Origin: Euborellia annulipes | Lineage: Eukaryota > Arthropoda > Insecta > Dermaptera > Anisolabididae | Assembly (NCBI GenBank): GCA_023213315.1 | Contig: JAKCPI010001563.1 | Coordinates: forward strand, 744,001 to 808,000 | Direction: 5' to 3' | DNA: 64,000 nucleotides | In this document: piece by piece, positions 32,536-46,131 of the stretch | Numbering within the stretch: position 1 is the stretch's first letter | Layout: every line of letters starts with the position of its first letter | Position numbers and translations under genes: made by a program | Notes under the pieces: model-generated | What the model was told of the DNA's origin: nothing | The model's database searches: none | The model's input: only the letters and a program-made list of their open reading frames with translations

Positions 32536-35500
32536 TTTCAGCAGGTTCCATCTGATTTTGTAGAAGTGCTATAAATAATGAAATATAATGGCGAAAATGC
32601 CCCTTCGGATTTTAAAATATTCCTTAAAAAAAAAAAAAAAATAGCAACGACAACATTTGAGTTTCATCTCGATAATTGAGGACGAAAAATGAATTTTAGA
32701 CTAAGAATCGAGAATGCAAACGAGAACGAGCAATTAATTTGCCAGCGAGAAAAGAGAGACGAGAACTACTATCTGCTTTGGAACGGAACGGAAATCGTGA
32801 AAGTTACGATTATTTGACAATAATTGAAAAAAATTATTTTTTATTAATTTACATCCCATCTCCTAATCGAATTTCTAATGCATAGACCACGCAAGTGCAA
32901 GTAGGGTGTAAGCTTACAATTCGCTCATGACAATTTAGAGGCATGAATTGATGGATTCATTTGAAATAGTAAATCACAAGAGGATGAGTGGAGGGGGAAG
33001 CTGTTCCTGCGAGACATTGTGGGATTCTGTATTGAGTCTGGAGATGTACATGTTCATGTGCAGAGACAATGGCTGACCTGCAAGTCCCCGTCCGGAAGGG
33101 CGAAACTGCAGATTAAACCTGACACAAGTACAAATGCAACTGATTATAATATTTCCTATATAATATTATGGAATATATTCCCTGACTAGTCTTTGCTAAT
33201 AACAATAGGCCAGAACTGACATTGTTCATCATAAAGACTTGATTATAATACTCTGCATATCTTGCTTTAATTTTCAATTAACGTTAACTGTCAATTCATG
33301 CGATATGCATATCTAATCCGTTAACCTAGTTTCCCTAGGAATAAAGAAATACTAGCATCTCAGGGAACAACAAGGAGATGACAGTAATTGTCAAATTTAT
33401 TTTTAAATTCAGTAAAAAATGAACGAGTTAGGAAAACTAAAACGTGTGATGAAAATGAATGTGAATCAATTTTTTACCGAAACATCGGATTATCCGGCCA
33501 GGGTCCAGGTCCCGACCAGGTTAAGAGGGGTTGTTCTGTAAGTCTTAATTTAACAAATTTTGTGAGTATGATTTATATTGCTGGCGCGTCAGCGTCGGCT
33601 GGCCCCACAAATAAAAGAAGGAAGTACGTCATAGTACTTATGTTGTTATTCAACATATTAGGAATAGATCTTAAGGGCGCCAACTTCCTTGAATACAGTA
33701 AAGCCTAATGTGAGAGTGGACTCTTTGATTTCATTCTAATTTTCTTATTTACTTATTTTATATTTATATTAATACCGGATTTATTTGTATATACTGTTTT
33801 TGGGTTTAAGGTGTGCTAAAATTTTTAATCAGGCTTTATTCAGACCCAAACGTCAGCTACAATTATATAGTATATGTATGTTTTTTTATTTAATATAAAA
33901 TTTGAGCATTTCCACACAATATTGTTGATGAAATGGCGCATTAAAAAGGAGGCCCGGCCCGCAGCACGACCATTTTATAAACGCTGATTTGTTGGGGGGG
34001 GGGGGGTTTTTACAAAATCAGGATATTAGGAGGAAAAGGAAATTTGCAAACAGTGAGCAAGAATAAATTTGATGCATTTGCTCGCCGAAGATTCCGCCAA
34101 AAAGGCAGGACGCAACTTGAGGGCTTGATAGTTGGGATTAAACCAGCCAGGTATTAACTCAGTATCGAGTTCCAATTTGTTCGTCTCTCTCTCTCCTCCA
34201 GTGGGAATTTATTACTTTTTTTTTGTTTATATTCATATATACAAGGAGATAATTATATTAACCGTGTGTATGAAATCCATTTATCACGAGGCTCGCATTT
34301 TCTATCTCGAGAGTTAATGTCATTTAATTGATCTTTTTCTTCTGATAGAGAATAGCCAATCAAAGCGAATTTTTTTTTATCAGTACTTTTTATTTTTTTA
34401 TCTATCCTGTCAAAATGTCAATTTGTCATAGGATAAATGTCATCGAGGATGTGTTTTCCGGCCTTGTTGGCTCTTTTGCATTGAACAATTAACAGATACG
34501 AATTGTCATTATCTCGAATTAAACGATTTCGAAAGCAAGTGGCAATTTTTCATGTTTAAAAATATATTATTATTATTATTATACGCCTTCGATAATTATA
34601 GGCAAACGCATATTGTTCTTCGCTATTGTCTCTTGACATTTTAATAGTTATGTCTTTAAAAAAAGATTCTTTTGTGACGGCTGCACAAGTAACCTTTTGT
34701 AAAGAAAAGCCATTAAAAACACAGAGTCATTGTCCACCTGCAAAGGGATCCCCCCTCCCTCCCCCCCCTCTCATTTCGCATCAATTGATATCAGATACTT
34801 TAATATTTAATCAGTCTAATCAAACGGATATGCAATCTCATTGCTGAAGATCCATAGAGGATTCTCTATCAAACGCAATAAGGACTTCCAGCAGGGCCCA
34901 GCATCCCCTTTCCTCATACAAAATTTTTAAAATGCTTGTCATACTGTTAAGCAACATCCAAAAATGTATCGAGTATGTCAGGGTACTTTTTTTATTGCCC
35001 AAATATATCTGTAACCAATTCCTCTGTCGCAAAAATTGAATTGATACTTCGTTAGAAGTTATTTATGAAAACTAAGGGGCGCAAAGGCGGAGGGTCCCTC
35101 AAGGGGTAGCTCTCCTCAAGTTGGCAAAAATCAGAGTCCAGGTGGTTTATTTTTAAATATTTTTTTCTTTATGTGGAAGTCTTTTTGGTATTTTTAACGG
35201 TCTCCCCGCCCCCGATTACAAAATGTATTTGCTACGCCCCTGCTTTTAGGAGATCATAATAATATTATCTACTGATAAACCTTAGAGTATTTTTGTGATC
35301 TGTCAAAATTCTTTTACGTAGATGTTTTTTGTTTTCCGCCGTGAAGTTATGCAATCAATCTGTAGAATTATTTAATTCGCTTTTGGTTGCCTAACGTTTA
35401 GGCGTTTTATTTTTTCATTTTTTCGTACTACAATTACATAAATAGCATTTTCAAGTCAAAAAGAATTAATTATTGATTCAAAATGATCCTGAAAGGGAGA

Positions 35501-38500
35501 ATAATTATTTTTTTGTCATTTAATGACTTATATTCTGAAAATGAGCTTTTTCCTTTCTTGAATAAAATAAATAAATAAAATAAAGTTATGAAAGGTAATA
35601 ACATATAGACAGACAGACATACCTTAAATTAATTTTAATTTTATCTCCCGTTTCATTTTGTTGAATTTATTTTCGAAGTTATTTCTAGAGAGCGCAAATA
35701 ATTCCTCATTTTTGAGACGTCGTGGTTTTATTATATAGATTTGCCTAACAAGACCAAAAATCTTAGAATTTTAAAAATATAAAAACGATTTCGATGGAAG
35801 GAGGCACCTGAGAGATGGACAGGGAGGAACAAATCTCGAGCCTCCGGCCCTTTTCAGTATTTATCGTAAATTTCTAATAAAAAAAAAAAAAATTTAAAAA
35901 TTTTTCCTCATAAAACGCATATATAGATAGCTTCTGGCCGACCACACTAAAGCCTTCTTGCCTGTGTGAGGAATACCTTTTCCAAAGCAGACAAGAAAGC
36001 TTTAGTGTGCCTGTGCCATTCGGGCTGCCTAACTACCGGGTTTTAGACTCAATTCGGATTCGTTTCATATATCCTTTGTCAATTGAATATTAGTATTAAA
36101 CATCGCCATTTAGAATTTCCTCCCAACTTATTCTATTATAGGCTATATATATATTACTAGTCGCAGAGTCCGCAATGGTCTGGTTCGATTCAAAACTTAT
36201 TTTTAATTCGATAATTAAAGAATATTTTCAAAATGTTATTATTAATTTAAGTTGAACCAGAGAGTGCAGCTAATAATATTTCATTTCATTTGTTTATTGT
36301 CATCCCTCCGCAGGAAGTAGATTAGATATTATTAAGTCCCCTCTCTTTTTTCTACATAGCCTACATCTTATAATATAAAGCATTGATATAAACAAACTTT
36401 CAATTATATTGATTATATTTATTTTAAAAAATAATAAATACATCACATCAAATCTAGATGCGTCCTCTGTGCGTAGTAGGGGGGACAATAGACTGATCAA
36501 TTCAGGGGAGGGGAGAAAGAATACAGTTTGCTTTACATCATGAACCTTATCCTTTTATTGAATCCTTTTTGAATAAATTTTTTATTTTTTAATTCACGTC
36601 ATTTTCAATTATACGAAATGTGCTCTTGTTTGTCCTAGTATGATAACTTTAAACTTGTCTAGTTGAAGTTTTTAATGGATTTTCTAAGCGATACGTTAAA
36701 TTAAGTTGTCGTAACTTAAAACATATTTATTAATTTAAAATAGGTGAGACCGGAGCAAGTGAAGTGAAGTGTATAATATATAAACAAGGGTCGCCTCGAG
36801 TTGAGTTGCTCCCTTCGCCGAGGGAGTCTCTTATTATTAATTGTATAATTAACATAACAAAAGGGTCCAGGCGTGTCATAGCCAAGAATTGAACTAGAAA
36901 TGAGCTCCGATTGATATGAGAGAAGAAGATAATTTCAACTCTGAAAGGAAGGTGAACAAACATTTGGGCAGATCAACTTCGGACGGGCTACGATCAGAAA
37001 AAAGCCAAGAAAATCTTGGAGATTTGCATTTGACGCCAACTCGTGCATATTCAAGTCTACAGCTATTTAATCCATCTCTTTAAATATTAATTGCTAGGAA
37101 GAACCCCCCTCCCAATATTGTGAGAGTAATGAATTCATTCTAAGTATGTTTTGCTAATTTCGGTTGTTGAAAATAGGCAAGCTAGCTCTTGAATGATGTA
37201 GTTAGCTGAGTGACGCAAAATATTTACTCAAAATATTCTCTTGTTTGCTCACAGTTCAACCTTTTAATAATTTCTTTGCCATATATACGCCCAAGAGAAG
37301 AGTGACCCTTCATAATTCTTAATTCAAATCGCACTATAATATCACAGCAGCTATCAATCAGTATGGAATGACTCTTTTCGGTCCCAATGCAGTATTCACT
37401 CCGAGTCTGGTGGTGTTTTCCAAGCACTTCTCGTGTAATGTGAGCAGAGAGTTTTTACGACCTGCCATCTTGAATGAGGGTTGGTCAGTCTCTGTTGACT
37501 AGTCACATTTCTACCTTAACAATCTAATGTTATTTACCGTCCTAATTACAGCTTATTTATTTAAAGAAGTATTTATTTATTCCTTCTAGCACACTAACAT
37601 TGTAAAAGTGTAGAGTACATAAGAATACGAAGGTTTCCGAGTGGAGTAGAGATTTTTTTTTAATTCTAGCTTACATTTCTGGTTATAGTTTTATAGTTTG
37701 AGGATATAGATTATAAATTAGTTACAATTACAGTTGGAATGCAATTTGGGCTAATTACAATCTGTGGCGTAGCGTGGGCGAAGTCGCATCAGCGAGGCCC
37801 CTTGTCTTTCGTTCCCAAGATCTACCCAATAAATCTATCTTACCCAACATGCTTTGACACGACATACCTACTCATGATAGTGAAAAAATATAAATGCGTG
37901 GTGGGAGAATATTGAAAAGCAGATAGATTTGAAAAAGGTTTTATTTTTAAACTTGAGTGATTTAATTTTTTACAAAAGTAATGCTGCTCTTCGGCTTTTT
38001 GCTTTACTGAAGTCCTCTAGTAATGATTTGTAGTTAATGTTTGCAGCTAATCCTGCCTCGATTGGGAGTATTGCTAAATCAGAGGCGGTCTGCTTCATAG
38101 GCTACCGTGTCTTACTATCATTGAGAGAAGTTTGTTTTTTGTTTATCGTCCCCGCACTTGACTATAACTAACATGTAAGCAGAGTTCGAGGTTGTTTGCC
38201 TTGGAGAATATTTGGTGTACCAATTTATTGAATACAATAAATTTTTTTATTTGGCAGACCAATTTGAACAAATTAAATGGTTTCGGTCTGAGCGACTATC
38301 TGCACGGTCTTACGTTGATTATGTAGTTCACACAAAATTTCATTTCTTTTTGCACTGAGGGTGAGCAGCGTAACGCTGTTACTGTTTCTCTCTATCGAGC
38401 TTAAAATACGTATTTTAATTTTTTTATTTTTAATATTCATAAATGATAGATAAACATTTTTTTTTTTATGAAATAAGACTAGCTGTTTTCTCAGGCTTCA

Positions 38501-39452
38501 CTTTACTTACTTATTAGGCAATTTGACAAATTTGATGGCGGATTCTTAAAATCAAAATGTCATCTTGAGATGACGTGCATCGGACGAAATATTGTCAAGC
38601 AAAGTGAGTGAACCACCTAGTTTTATTTCTCCGAGCTCTTTGATTTTGATAGTTAATCTGTACCGCAAAATTTATAATACTGAACTATAAAGAAAAGAAA
38701 AAATTTGAGTTTATAAGACTTTAGATTTTTACTAATTCTAGAACGTTGAATCCATATATGCGATTAGTTTTGCGAAATTCTAATTCTAATATTTTTATTT
38801 TAAAGATACTACTGTAGTTATGATTATTGGAAAAAATTAATAAATTTTAACTTTTAAAGATGTGAAAACACTAGTCTTTTAAATATAAATTCCTTCGATG
38901 TCTTGTTTTAAAGATTGCCGACCCCTAATTGGTGCTTGGTCTTCGATGGCATTCAATCGCTGCTCTCGCAGATTTCTTCCCAAATTAATTTCCTTTTCTT
39001 TTTTTTTTCTTTTATAAACAAGTATTTATTAAACGCCACCTGAGAAAAAGAGTGTTTTATAAATAATGTCAAAATAAAATAAAAAAAGCATTGCCAGTGA
39101 ATGATGTTGTCAGTAAAAAATGGGAAATTTGAAATCTGAATTTCCTTTTTTTTTTTGGATTTCTATTCGCAGGGAAGAGATGAAATTTATATAATATATA
39201 GGCAAATGAAATATTTACAGACTATATCGGATTTTTTTAAATTGACATTTGCGTATAGACAGTTTTAAAAGATGACTTAAATAATGGAATTCCTTTAGTT
39301 GAAAATAAAAGCAACCCTCTCCCAACTTCAATTCTCTGCTATCTCTATATATATATATATATATATTCATTAATTTGTTTTTTAAACACTCCCCCTTTTT
39401 CCATGCTCCACAACTTAAAAATCTTTGTGTTTAGTGGGGAAAATATATTAAA
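32536..39452. other. Mostly unique DNA; no recognised gene
   Basis: Includes an A-run at 32627-32641, a moderately GC region at 32690-33110 with an ATG-less open frame of about 70 codons (from about 32967) that I cannot identify, G13 at 33994-34006, ATT repeats at 34566-34581, C-rich tracts at 34749-34768, a hAT-like reversed end near 35243, a miRNA-precursor-like hairpin at 35943-36009, a hAT-like GTGGCGTAGCG at 37763 and a TA run at 39345-39366. Homeodomain and GATA-like words cluster at 34310-34560 but nothing proves function. Confidence 0.4.
35943..36009 (+). ncRNA. miRNA-precursor-like hairpin (candidate)
   Basis: Arm 35943-35964 (CACACTAAAGCCTTCTTGCC...) pairs with 35988-36009 (...GAAAGCTTTAGTGTG): 20 of 22 positions are Watson-Crick, with a 23-nt loop. 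Arm and loop lengths suit a Dicer substrate on either strand. It is equally compatible with a small foldback transposon remnant; no other copy was noticed in the window. Confidence 0.3.
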
Positions 39453-39480
39453 CAGTGGCATAGCGTAGGACAAAGCCCCT
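39453..39480 (+). mobile_element. hAT-like terminal fragment
   Basis: CAGTGGCATAGCGTAGGAC resembles the CAGTGGCG start of the complete element at 49502. Partner end not located. Confidence 0.3.
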
Positions 39481-39595
39481 TGAACTTTTTCTTTCTTAAC
39501 GCGGTTGTTTAATATAATTAAGGGTTGTATGGGTTTAAAAAAAAATTTAGGGGGGGGGCTCCCTGCAACTCAATGGAAAAATTTCCATTCCTTGC

Positions 39596-40111
39596 CTATA
39601 TATATATAAATGAATGTTTGTATGTTGGTTCTTTAACTACTGGATTTTCATTGGTAGAGAAATTTTCTGGGGTGATTTTAGGCTATCATTAAGGGTGGGG
39701 TGACCGTTCGTCCGTTTTGAACGGGACAGTACCGTTTTTTTTTTTTCATATTTCTCGGCCTCTTCTGTTTTTGTAGAAAACTGAACAGCGTCTTATTTAT
39801 TTCTCGTAAGACTAGGAATACGTAAAATTATTATATTTTATGAATACATAATATTTGAAGAGTTGAGAATTAGAAGGGCCCGATGAACCATTTTTTGTAT
39901 ACCATTATAACCTTCATGTATATTATGCATAAAGACTTAAATTGTTCATAGACCGGTTCTAATTCTCAACTCTTCATTTTATAACATCGTCCCCTTTTTG
40001 TTACAAGACAGTATGGTCAAACTAATTAAGGGGTAAAGAAGAAAACTCTATTTATGTATGTATCCTAAATTGATAATAAGCTTGCCACCGAAGGCGGGCA
40101 GGTGCGGCTAG
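39596..40111 (+). mobile_element. Family C Helitron-like element (about 516 bp) with an internal hairpin
   Basis: Starts CTATATATATATAAATGAAT, then GTTTGTATGTTGG, and ends ACCGAAGGCGGGCAGGTGCG followed by GCTAG and a host T. The start lacks the perfect A|TC junction. It contains an inverted repeat at 39857-39975 (GAAGAGTTGAGAATTAGAA arms, 19 bp perfect) that looks like a separate small insertion. Confidence 0.55.
39857..39975. repeat. Inverted repeat inside the family C copy
   Basis: GAAGAGTTGAGAATTAGAA near the left edge and its exact reverse complement at the right, about 80 bp apart. Possible nested MITE; target duplication not clear. Confidence 0.65.
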
Positions 40112-41220
40112 TTGCTAATAAATTAATATATAATAATAATAATATTGTAATAAAATTTTCATTAGCATCTTTGTCAAAATTTATGTTCTGAGAATCTAAG
40201 AAAATCAAAACCATGTTTAAATAATTTCACAAAATTTTAAGAATAAGATTCGACAGAAGTAAAAACATTGATTACAAATTTTTTCCCCAAAATTACAAAC
40301 AGATAGGTGAAGTGAAAATGGCATTCATTTTATTTTAAAGTGTCGAGAGACATTTTTGCTATTTGGCGGGCCAAAAGACATTAAATTTAATAATTTTTTT
40401 AGTTGTTTTCACTTCCTTTGGGCAATTTAATATTCCTGGTATAGATGACTCAATTCCAAACAGACTTTCTATAACAAGAAGCAGTTTGGTCTTAGGGCTT
40501 AAGCTTAAGCCTAATCACGGGCGTGGATATCCGAATGGAAATGTTCTTCCACCACGACACCTATGATGAATATATTTATCTATCGAAGGATAAATGTTAT
40601 ACTGTATATATTTATATATTTATTTCACTTGGAACGGAGGTTTGTAAAACCATTTTGCTTCGGATACAAATAGCTTTTTCGATCCGCACTCACTGCTTTC
40701 GATTTCCCTGCATTAAATTATTGGCTAAATTTCCCCCTTTGGCCCGTTAAATAAATGATAGAGATTACAATATAGACAGTGGAATGTAAAAACCGAGCAG
40801 ATGGGTGGGGTGAGGTCTGAACGAACTGCGGTGTTTTCGGGATATAGGGATAGGGAGTCCTGTAGGAAAAGAGACCAGAAAAGCCGAGGGCAATTGAATT
40901 GTTGCCGAAAAGAATGGGCGTTGAGTGTGGGGCGAGGTGGGTGCGGTAAGCAATCAACTTGCCCGCTCATATTTCCTTGAATTAAGTAAAAAAAAAAAAG
41001 AAAAGAAAATTCCTCTGTGAAAATGTTTTAAGGACGTGAAATAGTTAATATCATTTAAATGTTATAAATCAATAATAAATTTCTATTAAAATATCGGTAT
41101 TTTGCCCTGAGAGACAAATAAAGCAATTAACCGAAATGAAGCTTGATAACAAAATCGAAGATTTTTTAACTTGAATCATAAAAATAATTTTTCTAAATAC
41201 TCACGTATTTGTTCCGCAAA
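40112..41220. other. AT-rich DNA followed by a GC-richer island
   Basis: The island at about 40690-40970 has open frames in several phases on the minus strand at once, which argues against any one being a gene. No domain recognised. Confidence 0.4.
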
Positions 41221-41690
41221 ATAGTCTGTGTGTGTGTGTGTGTGTCTATGAACAAAATATCTCAAGAACAAAAAGAGCTAGGAGGTTGAAATTTTATATT
41301 AAAGTTCGGTAACAAGAAGCTTTTGAACAAAATCGGCCAACAAGTACTAGTACTTTACTGATGTACTTTTTTAGTTTTTTTTCGATTTTCTCAAAATTCG
41401 CTCTAACAATTTTGATTAAAATTCATAAATCAATTATCTTTTAGATACTCTTTAAAATTTATATTCTAATTTTGCTCTCGAAATTGTTTGAAGATCTCTT
41501 TACTCTTGTACTTCATATGAAAGATAGGAGAAATGTTCTCCATGGCAACAAAATATAAATATTCTCATATATAAATTTTTCATCTTATAATAATAATGTA
41601 TTGCCGGAAACTAAATATATGTCGACACAAAAATCTGGTGGGGCAAGCAGAGAACACAACTTTCAATTAGCAAAGGGGTGCTGGGCATTA
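41221..41690 (-). mobile_element. Family A, minus-strand copy
   Basis: GT microsatellite (41226-41246), GAACAAAATATCTCAAGAAC, AGTACTAGTACTTTACTGAT, GTACTTCATATGAAAGA, GGAAACTAAATATATGTCG and half of the 5' hairpin (from TCTGGTGGGGCAAGCAG at about 41634). The outer arm of the hairpin is lost. Confidence 0.8.
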
Positions 41691-42417
41691 TTCGAAGTAT
41701 GCCATTCTATTGCACCTGTTTTTTAAAATTAATTTTTGAGCAAGGAATTGACTTGGCTGACCTACGCTTTGGTTTCTCTAATTTTATATAAAGTCAATAA
41801 AATTCTCTCGTTTGTTATTTAATCTCAAATAATCAACAGAGTATAGCAATTAATTAAATTTCGTTGTATTATCTAATAAGAACAATTCAATTGGCAGTTA
41901 AAAATAAAATAGACAGATGAGCCATCAGAGATGGAACATTGAAATGTAAAACTATTGGAGGAAGTTGCCCTCTGTACGTGGATTTCATTTTAAAAGCTAA
42001 AAGGATTTACATGTTTAGCAGGTCAAAAGCTCTTGCATTCACTTTCGATGTTTTTCGAGAAAATTTAATATAACCAAACATACGTAAAATTTCCAAAGAA
42101 TAATTGAATTTATCTTCATGTTGATGTTTACTAAATAATAAGAACAATTCTGATTAAGGCTATTATACATAATTAGCGGAACGTGTTGCTAAAATTCTCT
42201 TTTCTCTCTCTCTATCACTCATATTGCCTGAGTATTGTTGTAAAAGCATGTCGAATTGAAGTGGGCATCATTAAGGGAAAATTTAATTTAATTTAAGTAT
42301 TTTTTACTTTTCCTCAACTATTATACGTATATACTAGTATATATAAATTCGCTTTTAATGGAAATACAGGCCTCAGAATAGAAAAAAAAGTGGAGTTCCG
42401 AAAAATGTTTTATCTGT
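41691..42417. other. AT-rich DNA, nothing recognised
   Basis: No gene or repeat copy seen. Confidence 0.5.
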
Positions 42418-42443
42418 CTGTCAGGGGGTCCCCCCCCCTGACA
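42418..42443. repeat. G/C palindrome
   Basis: TGTCAGGGGG, a 3-5 nt centre, then CCCCCCTGACA. A strong small hairpin directly before a decayed family A fragment. Confidence 0.7.
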
Positions 42444-42612
42444 TGTAACACGGAAACATGAAGCTTTTGAATAAAGCTCACTAGACTTTACTAATGTAAT
42501 TTTCCCCTTTTACCATTTGCTCAAAATTTGGAAAATTTGCTGTTGACGATTTAGATTAAAATTCATCAATAAAATTGTTCTTGGATGTTATTTAAAATGT
42601 ATTTCCAAAATT
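42444..42612 (-). mobile_element. Family A, diverged minus-strand fragment
   Basis: Retains AAGCTTTTGAATAAA, GACTTTACTAATGTAATTTT, GACGATTTAGATTAAAATTC and TTTAAAATGTATTTCC in the family order with many substitutions. Confidence 0.6.
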
Positions 42613-42712
42613 GGAAATATCCCCAATATATCGCCCATATTGGGAAATAACCAATATATTCCCAAAATTGTATGGACTTTTTTTAAACTTCCATAGAAAA
42701 CGATGTGTCATG

Positions 42713-42785
42713 GAGAAACGAACCCCTAACATCAAACAGAAGAAGCGAGACCTCAACCTCTGGACCTAACGTGTTCATTTAAAAA
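42713..42785 (-). repeat. tRNA-like SINE fragment
   Basis: On the minus strand TTAGGTCCAGAGGTTGAGG (A-box-like) and GGGGTTCGTTTCTCC (B-box-like) lie at tRNA spacing. No tail or duplications identified. Confidence 0.35.
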
Positions 42786-44567
42786 AGTTTCTCTCCCCAG
42801 CTTAGAATATAAAGTGTTTAAAAAAGTAAATGCAGATTTTACCTTCTCTATGATTATTCTTATAATAATAACCCATCCAAAATCAGTGCTTGCAGTAGGA
42901 GGATTAGCAGTCCCAAAATTTGCAAATTTGCTAAGAAGCTTAGTTGATAAATAAAAATAAATAGCAGGAATTTATATCAGTCCGTGTTAAATTTTTGGTA
43001 TTTTAACCTGAAAAATCAAAAAGTTTATTAGAGAACTTTAAGTAATAGAGCAAAGAAATAAAATATATTTTGGCATTAATTAATTAATTGATTTATTATT
43101 TGGTATTTACTAATTAAAATAAAATACAACGTTTAGGCTAAATGCTAAATTGTCTTTTATTTCTAAAATTATAATAGCAATCGTGAAAGTTTAAATCAAC
43201 TAATTAATCTTTTATCTGGTCTACATTCGATCAAGAAAAGTTTGCATCCAATAATTTAATCAGAATACAAATTTCTAATTTCGGACTTGGGCATTATCTC
43301 CGTTTATTCTTTTAATTTAATCTCCTGAGCCGAGAGCATTTCGCAGATTATTTATTTGCTCTAAAGTTAAACATAAATAGCTTGGACGTTTTCCTGCCAC
43401 TGAGCCGATGTCAATTAGAAAAGGCGATTGAAACGGTCCGTATTCTAATCAATTATTAACAAATGGAAAAGTGAAAAAAAAGTGGAAAAGAACGAGCCCG
43501 GAACCAAAGGGTCTCAATTATTCAACCGATCTTGTGGTCAGAAAAAAAACAACCCCCACCCTTTCTCTTGTTCTGGAGGTCTATATTCGGAAACTCGAAA
43601 GCTCACTTCGATTTAGCCACGGAAAAATCTATTAAACTAATGGGTTATTAATTAAAGGAAGCTAGTAAAAAATGTATGCTAGTCATGAATAAAGCCAGAA
43701 TATTTCGAAAATTTAACGCTACTCCCAAGACACCTTTTAGCCACAAACTGTTTCGATTTATGACTGGAGAAAAAATTCAAAAACCTTAATATTAATGATT
43801 TGGATTAAACGAATTGAATTTACAAATTGATTGTCAATAATAACTTTTTATTTTCTCGGATGGTGATGATATTTAGGAAAAAATACTAATTGCAATTTTT
43901 TTGAATTTGAGATTTCATTGCGAAACACTTTCTGTGTGTAAAGGGTGAATACAACAAAAAATCAAATTTATAAAAACAAAAAAAAACTACACTAAAAAAC
44001 ACAACAATGGTCTGCGAGCTGACATCCTATCGCCGAGTTCGACTTCTTCATAAAAACGACATTTCGGCCTCCGAGATTGCTGCCTTCGTCGAGACACACT
44101 CCAACAGCCGCCGAAGACATCAATCCGGACTCAACCCAAACATCAAATATCTCTAACAATAAGCTCACAATCACCCGATTTTCTTGCCAGATAGCATTTT
44201 TTTTTTTTAAATAATAAATTGAACAATAAACTCTTAAAATATAAAATTTGAATTTAGATTAAAACTATAATTAAATGGACCGTAATAATAATAATTTAAT
44301 AATTTAGTTAAGATAATTTCAAGGACTTTTCGGTCGCAAAAAGTGAATTTCTCAGGGCAGTTTGTTCAATAGTAATAATTGATTTAAAAATAAAAGAACA
44401 CGGCTTGAGGAATTCAATACATTCTTTCGTTTAATTTAATTATTTTTTTTAAACATCCAAATTTAAGACCAAGTCAAATGAGATTATCTTATCTAAAGAA
44501 GAGAGACAAATATTTATAATAATTTAATTGCAATTTAAATAAATAGAATTAATAAAAAGACACACAT
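42786..44567. other. Unique AT-rich DNA
   Basis: 43230-43560 is non-repetitive and rich in TAAT, GATAA-like and CAATTA words; 44000-44170 is a short GC-richer patch with a 60-codon minus-strand frame of no recognised kind. No gene supported. Confidence 0.4.
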
Positions 44568-44879
44568 ATTTTTTATAAACCAATTTGAAAGTTAATCTCG
44601 ATCGCTATTTTTTCCATAAATAAATTTGGTCATTATACAAATAAAATTTATACTTTTATTTTCACAATCAAAACCCAGAGTGCAACTAATTATATTTCAG
44701 ATAATAGTCAGTAATTGATACCATTACACGGGCAACAGGGATTAGGACGATTTGAAGGCTCTAACAATATTACCCTAATCCTATTCACAGAATAAGATCT
44801 CTGAATAACTTTTCTCTAACTTAAATTTTTTTAATTAAACATCTATTCATTTTTATAATAGGGAAAAGTCTGTATCAGA

Positions 44880-45075
44880 TCAATATATATAAATGAATGC
44901 GTGTATGTTTAAGTAAAATCGTTTGAGGATTTGATTTAAATAAATAATTGTTTTAAAAAAAATTGAAAAATTTTATTATTTTTTTTTATTTTAATAATTT
45001 TTATCTTCTCTTAGACGTCCTCGGCCCAGTTTCAGCCCAGAATTGCAAGGCGCCACCGGCAAGTGCTGCCTCTAG
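44880..45075 (+). mobile_element. Family C-like element inside the left arm
   Basis: A|TCAATATATATAAATGAATG followed by CGTGTATG at one end and GGCAAGTGCTGCCTCTAG|T at the other. The same junctions occur, reversed, at 63288 and 62675 in the right arm, so the insertion predates the duplication of the arms. Assignment to family C is by the ends only. Confidence 0.45.
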
Positions 45076-45249
45076 TGTCCATTCTATAAACCTTTTTGTT
45101 AAAATGAAATTAATCTAATTTAATCAAACAAATTTTATAAAATTAGTATAAATATCACGAAGGGGACAACCTAAAGGGGAAGGGGGAGGGGAGGGGGCCT
45201 AAAAGGCGTCCCCCCCTCCTCGAAAAAGCAAAAATTCAAATATAGTAAT

Positions 45250-45441
45250 CTATAAGAGGCTTTGGAATTGCATTTGAATAGAAAGAGAGCGAAGGCAATG
45301 AGTGCGAGTGAGATGGAGAGAGTCGCTTAAAGATGCTGAGTCTCCGCTCTTGGTGCACATGCACCGGATTCCAAACAATGCGCGTGACGTCATCTTTTCT
45401 GAGAACCTATAAAGACAGAAATAAAAAAAGTAATAAAACAT
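45250..45441 (-). other. 63-codon frame shared by both arms
   Basis: An open frame containing KMTSRALF and LTRTHCLRSLSIQMQFQS; the right arm (62309-62500, plus) keeps the same frame with six residue changes. The N-terminal part is Phe/Tyr-rich low complexity. No known domain. Preservation may just reflect recent duplication; I do not call it a gene. Confidence 0.15.
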
Positions 45442-46131
45442 ATTTGTTTTTTTTTTATATTCATCAAATTAGAAGAAAAAAACAAATTAAATAATTTAAA
45501 AAAATGAAAATGAAAAAATTATTTTAATAAAGGAAATAAATATATTCTAACTTTTGATTGATTATTGAGGTGGGATTTATTTATTTTTCTTCCTGAGACG
45601 GGTGTTAAAGTTAATTGTATTTTCAATTTATATTTCGGCCTCTAAGATCATTTGACTTTTGGGAAATTAAATAAAATGGCTTCCAGCAGGTGAGAGACTC
45701 AACACTCAGCGGGTCACCTATCCACGGTCCAGCAGTTCTCAGCCTTGCTTAACCCGAATTTTCTCGATTTTTTTCTGCCTTTTCTTAGAAGCTATCAAAT
45801 TTAAAAAAGTTATTTTTTTTTATACTCAACAAATTTAAAAATAAAAAATATCAATTAAAAAAATTATTTTAAAAATTACCTTCGATAACTAAAAATCTAT
45901 TCAGTTTTTTAAAAAATTTCAAAGAATAAAAACTTTTTAAAATAGAGTAATTTATTACAATATGAAAAAAAAATTGAAAATTTCGAAATTTCTAAAAAAA
46001 CTTATTAGGTAAAGTACTACTTCCAAGTGACGTATTTACTCCAAAAGTTGATAGAAATCTATAATTTTAGTGTAAGGAGCATACACCAAATTTCATCGAT
46101 CTAGCTGCTTTGGTTTTTAAGCAATCGTGTT

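Noticed and set aside
32297..32563. 88-codon plus-strand frame
   Set aside because: It runs through a minus-strand family A copy and its hairpin, and similar frames arise in other copies.
33388..33708. 106-codon plus-strand frame
   Set aside because: Starts in AT-rich DNA, has no recognisable domain, and no support from splice sites or composition; probably chance.
40718..40970. Three overlapping minus-strand frames of 62-81 codons
   Set aside because: Several phases are open at once over a GC-rich patch with few A/T stops. That is the signature of composition, not of a gene.
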